A stretch of DNA of 64,000 bases from Lophium mytilinum (taxonomy: Eukaryota > Ascomycota > Dothideomycetes > Mytilinidiales > Mytilinidiaceae), in the NCBI GenBank assembly GCA_010093605.1, contig MU004199.1, forward strand, positions 193,609 to 257,608, read 5' to 3'. The notes under the pieces were generated by a model. The model had not been told where the DNA came from and searched no databases. It saw only the letters and a list, made by a program, of their open reading frames with translations. The position numbers and the translations under genes were made by a program. Within the stretch, counting starts at the first letter, position 1. Each line of letters starts with the position of its first letter. This document shows, one piece after another, positions 61,141 to 64,000 of the stretch.

Positions 61141-61830
61141 CTAAACATTACACAGTGCAAATCTGACTACTATCTGCTTGACCAAAGACATGCTACTTGA
61201 GGTACTTCTTACAGTGGTGTCTAGGCGGCAAAAGAGGCGCTTAAACATATCTGGTTATGGTCAATAGACAATTTCAAACTCGAGATATGATGATAAACTC
61301 TATGCAGTACGAATCGGGCTACTCTTTGCTTGACCAAATGCATACTACTTGAAGTACTCCTTACAGCGGTATTCAGACGGCAAAAGAGGAGCTTAAGTAC
61401 ATCTGATTAGAGGTATTAGACGTTTCAAAAGTCAAGATAGGATGATAAACTCCATGCAGTGGAATTCGGGCTACCTTCTGACGGATCCATTATGTATCAG
61501 CTAAGGGAATCCTTGCAGTGGTTGTCGGACGGCAAAAGAGAAGCTTAAGTACATCTGATTAGAGGTATTAGCCGTTTCAAAAGTCAAGATAGGATGATGA
61601 ACTCCATGCAGTGGAAATCGGGCTACCTTCTGACGGATCGAAGATGTACTATCTAGGGGACTCCTCACAGTGGCGTCAAGCAAGTAAAACTAAAGGGTGA
61701 GCTGGGAGATACCCGTGCGCGAAGGAAAAATACCACACAGTGGGAATAATGCTAACTTTTGGCGGAACGACAATACACTAGTCAGAGGACTCCATACAGT
61801 GGTATTAAAAAGGAAAAAGTAGAGCTTAAG
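61141..61830. repeat. tandem array 1, about 152-bp unit
   Basis: About five units. Anchors CAGT at 61153, 61305, 61457, 61609 and 61738 are 152, 152, 152 and 129 bp apart. Units 2-4 are most alike (ATCGGGCTACCTTCTGACGG-type block, GGCAAAAGAGG, CATCTGATTAGAGGTATTAG); the outer ones are more diverged. No coding capacity. Confidence 0.88.
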
Positions 61831-62205
61831 ATGTGAGATATCTATGTGCCTAATTACTGGCCCAATACTGTGTGCAGAGCCGCATTCAGTCTCCTATTAG
61901 TATGTCCCACTTGACTGTCTTCGGCTAGGCCAGCTAGAGTTGAACAAGATGTTAATTTATAGAGGGTTTGAATTGAATAAGGTCAAATTATCACACTTTT
62001 GTAGGCTAAGAGCACCATTTGAGGTGGCCCGACGGCCTCTGAAAACTCGTTCCAAAGCCTATCATGCACTCCTAACTCCCGCAATTGTACCCTATCTGAT
62101 GTCAGAGCTCCTCATCATCATCATCAGCCTCGTCGTCGCCTTTTTCGTCACCATCACCATCCTCCCCGTGCCCCTTCCCAGCCACAACGCTGCAGTTCTG
62201 ATGCT

Positions 62206-62922
62206 TCAGGTGCCAGTTGACGTCAGAGCCTTGGCACGCTCGTCTTTCTCCGCCGCTGTCATCTCCGGAGGATCGGTACATCTGTCCCAAGCCTCACGTT
62301 TGTGATAGTTCAGCATGCTCAATGAGGTGTAGGCAATGCCGCAGTCATAGCATCTGAACTTGGGAGCCGTCTGGGAAAGTGCAGTCTGTCTAGGCTGGTG
62401 ACCGAGTCGCGGGACTGTTCCAATAGGCGTGGGTGGAGTGGTTGGAGTAGTGGGCAAGGACGGAAACATGGTGCTGGTGCAAGTCTTCGAGTGGAAGTTA
62501 AGGTTGTTCGTGTTGCGGCATCCCTTCCCGCACTTCGGGCATTTGTGGACCATGAACTGCTCGTCGCGCTCGTCCTTCTCCTCTTCCGTCATGTCTGGTG
62601 GGTCTGTACACCGGTTTCTCGCCTCTTCGAGGTGGTATCTGAGCCGCTCCCTCGAGACATACTTTTTCTCGCAGTTTGAGCATGTGAAGGTCCGCTTCTT
62701 CTGTCCCGTAGAATTGGTGCTGCTGGTCGCGCCTCGACGATTTGCCAGGTCGGCGTGAGATTGCCGCAGCAGAGCTGGTGAAGTCGGTGCTTGAAAATCG
62801 GGGAACATATCGGGGAACAAATGGGGGAATAAGTGTTCGAGACCTTTCAACGGGGCACGGTGGAATTCTCTGATAGCGTCCCGGGCGTCCTGCTCGCGGG
62901 CAGCCTGATCGTCTTCGTCCAT
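62206..62922 (-). CDS. C2HC RCTDP-type zinc-finger protein (ZnF-B)
   Basis: Starts at ATG 62922 with an acidic MDEDDQAAREQD stretch, 238 residues. Three fingers are visible. CSNCEKKYVSRERLRYH is followed by EARNRCTDPPDM, CPKCGKGCRNTNNLNFH by the SKTC end, and CYDCGIAYTSLSMLNYH by EAWDRCTDPPEM. The C-x2-C-x12-H-x8-C spacing with RCTDPP after the last Cys equals that of the finger in ZnF-A. The frame ends soon after AAEKDERAKALT, while another frame from about 62290 carries DVNWHLKHQNC and a strongly acidic tail (DGDGDEKGDDEADDDD) to 62102, so the original C-terminus may have been lost by a frameshift. Probably nuclear. Lies between two tandem arrays. Confidence 0.72.
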   Translation of the reverse strand: MDEDDQAAREQDARDAIREFHRAPLKGLEHLFPHLFPDMFPDFQAPTSPALLRQSHADLANRRGATSSTNSTGQKKRTFTCSNCEKKYVSRERLRYHLEEARNRCTDPPDMTEEEKDERDEQFMVHKCPKCGKGCRNTNNLNFHSKTCTSTMFPSLPTTPTTPPTPIGTVPRLGHQPRQTALSQTAPKFRCYDCGIAYTSLSMLNYHKREAWDRCTDPPEMTAAEKDERAKALTSTGT

Positions 62923-63099
62923 ATCGAATTGGGTGGTGGTGAAGATGGGTGTGAGGGAGTGTCTTGGAGAAGGTACACCTCACGAATTTGCGAGGAGGAG
63001 GTTTAAATTGCCAGTGGGGGGCGACAATCTAGATTCTGGCGGTGAATTCCTTCTAGACGCTACCCTCCGATCCATGACATCTAATCCTGCAATTCTCAC
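62923..63099. other. short upstream region of ZnF-B
   Basis: Putative promoter of ZnF-B, running into the second tandem array. Confidence 0.4.
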
Positions 63100-64000
63100 C
63101 TATCTGGGCCACCCCTGACACCGGCAAGCACATGGAAAGACGGCGGTTTCACACTCTTTTCAATATGAAGCCTTAAGTTTTTTACATTCTATTTGTTACT
63201 TTACGCCCTTTTAGGCCACCCTTTGCACTTGTATACATCTAGAAAACGCTTCCTATTCCGTCACATGCGATTCACGCCCTCGAAACCGCTACATCCTACC
63301 CTGTAATCTTTTACCTATCCAGGCCACCTCTAATGCTGGTAAGGGCCTAGACACTTCATAGTTTCATACTTCTTCTAATATAAAGCCTCGAAACTTTAAC
63401 ATTTGCCTGAAATTCTTTGAACACGTGAGGGCACCTCTGACGCGGGCAAGCACCTGGAAATATCGTAGTCTCATACTCCTTCCAATATGAAGCTTCGGAA
63501 CCTTAACATCCGGCTGAAGATCTTTGAACACATGGGGCCACCTCTAACACTGGCAATCTCCTAGAAGTATTATAGGGCAGCGCTCCTCCTAATATAAACT
63601 CTCCAAACATTTAAGAATTCGCTTGAAAATACTCGAGCACGCGAGGGTACCTCTTACAGCGTCACGATTCCTCCAAAATAAACACTAGGCTTCATGCAGT
63701 TCGCGTCCTCGAGTCCCTTACATCTTGTTCTGCAGTTTTTCGCCTATGTAGGCCACCTCCAACGCTGGCAAGCACCTGGAAATATCGTTGTTTAGAACCC
63801 TCTCCAATACGAACTCTTTGCAACTTGACATCCGCTTGAGAATCTTTGGGCACGTGAGGGCACCTCTTGAAGCGTCATTAGCCCTCCAAAACAACACCTC
63901 CGTTCTAATTATTCCGACGTTTATCACCTATTTAGGCCACCCCAGACGCTGGCAACCACCTGGAGATATTGTATTCTAGGACTCCTCCCAATATAAACCT
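63100..64000. repeat. tandem array 2, about 107-bp unit, open at the window end
   Basis: Nine copies of a GGCCACCTC/GGGCACCTC box start near 63107, 63214, 63322, 63429, 63536, 63645, 63751, 63858 and 63934, spaced about 107 bp except the last (76 bp). From 63322 to 63751 the GGCCACC and GGGCACC (or GGGTACC) forms alternate, suggesting a doubled unit of about 215 bp. Units share GCTGGCAAGCACCTGGA and CTCCTNCCAATATGAA-like blocks. No coding capacity. The array continues past the window. Confidence 0.85.

Overview
The window is nuclear DNA of a filamentous ascomycete (Pezizomycotina; class not fixed from sequence alone). The grounds are short 47-133 nt GT-AG introns, a HET-domain gene, a TRI12-type MFS transporter, an F-box-like protein, a secreted LysM protein, and a 9 kb block almost emptied of CpA/TpG, which is the mark of repeat-induced point mutation (RIP). 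Gene models below are hand-spliced; coordinates are outer limits and the exons are given in the text.

Left part (1-36 kb) is ordinary gene-dense DNA. It holds a TRI12-like efflux pump (-), ribosome-assembly GTPase NOG1 (-), a 679-residue polytopic membrane protein (+), TIM23 (-), a decayed P-loop GTPase (-), a protein kinase with one in-frame stop (+), a small membrane protein (-), orotate phosphoribosyltransferase (+), a bestrophin-like channel (-), an F-box-like protein (-), a HET protein (+), a second small membrane protein paralogous to the first (+), a short-chain dehydrogenase (-), a possible arrestin-fold protein (-), a GH47 alpha-mannosidase (+) and a secreted lysozyme-like/LysM protein (-). 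Housekeeping genes (NOG1, TIM23, URA5) look intact; the GTPase and kinase between 11 and 15.3 kb are broken.

Right part (36-64 kb) is an accessory-looking region. A large gene with a chromodomain-like motif (38975-42309) is followed by a non-autonomous hAT-type DNA transposon (43130-43649) and a Ty3/gypsy LTR element (43738-52398). Both lie in one RIP-mutated block running from about 43.15 to 52.16 kb. The block does not coincide with the elements: it crosses the host spacer between them and stops before the 3' LTR, which keeps its original bases. Beyond it lie a C2HC zinc-finger gene, a U6 snRNA-like gene with an altered ACAGAGA box, a small 75-residue ORF, a broken diverged copy of the chromodomain-like gene, and a second zinc-finger gene between two tandem-repeat arrays.

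The most interesting pattern is a two-gene set (chromodomain-like protein plus C2HC RCTDP-finger protein) present twice in 24 kb in the same order. The second chromodomain-like gene is decayed and the first finger gene carries a stop between two fingers. Four genes outside the AT-rich block carry premature TAA/TAG codons where one CpA-to-TpA transition from CAA/CAG would account for them, suggesting mild RIP or RIP-like decay beyond the visible repeat.
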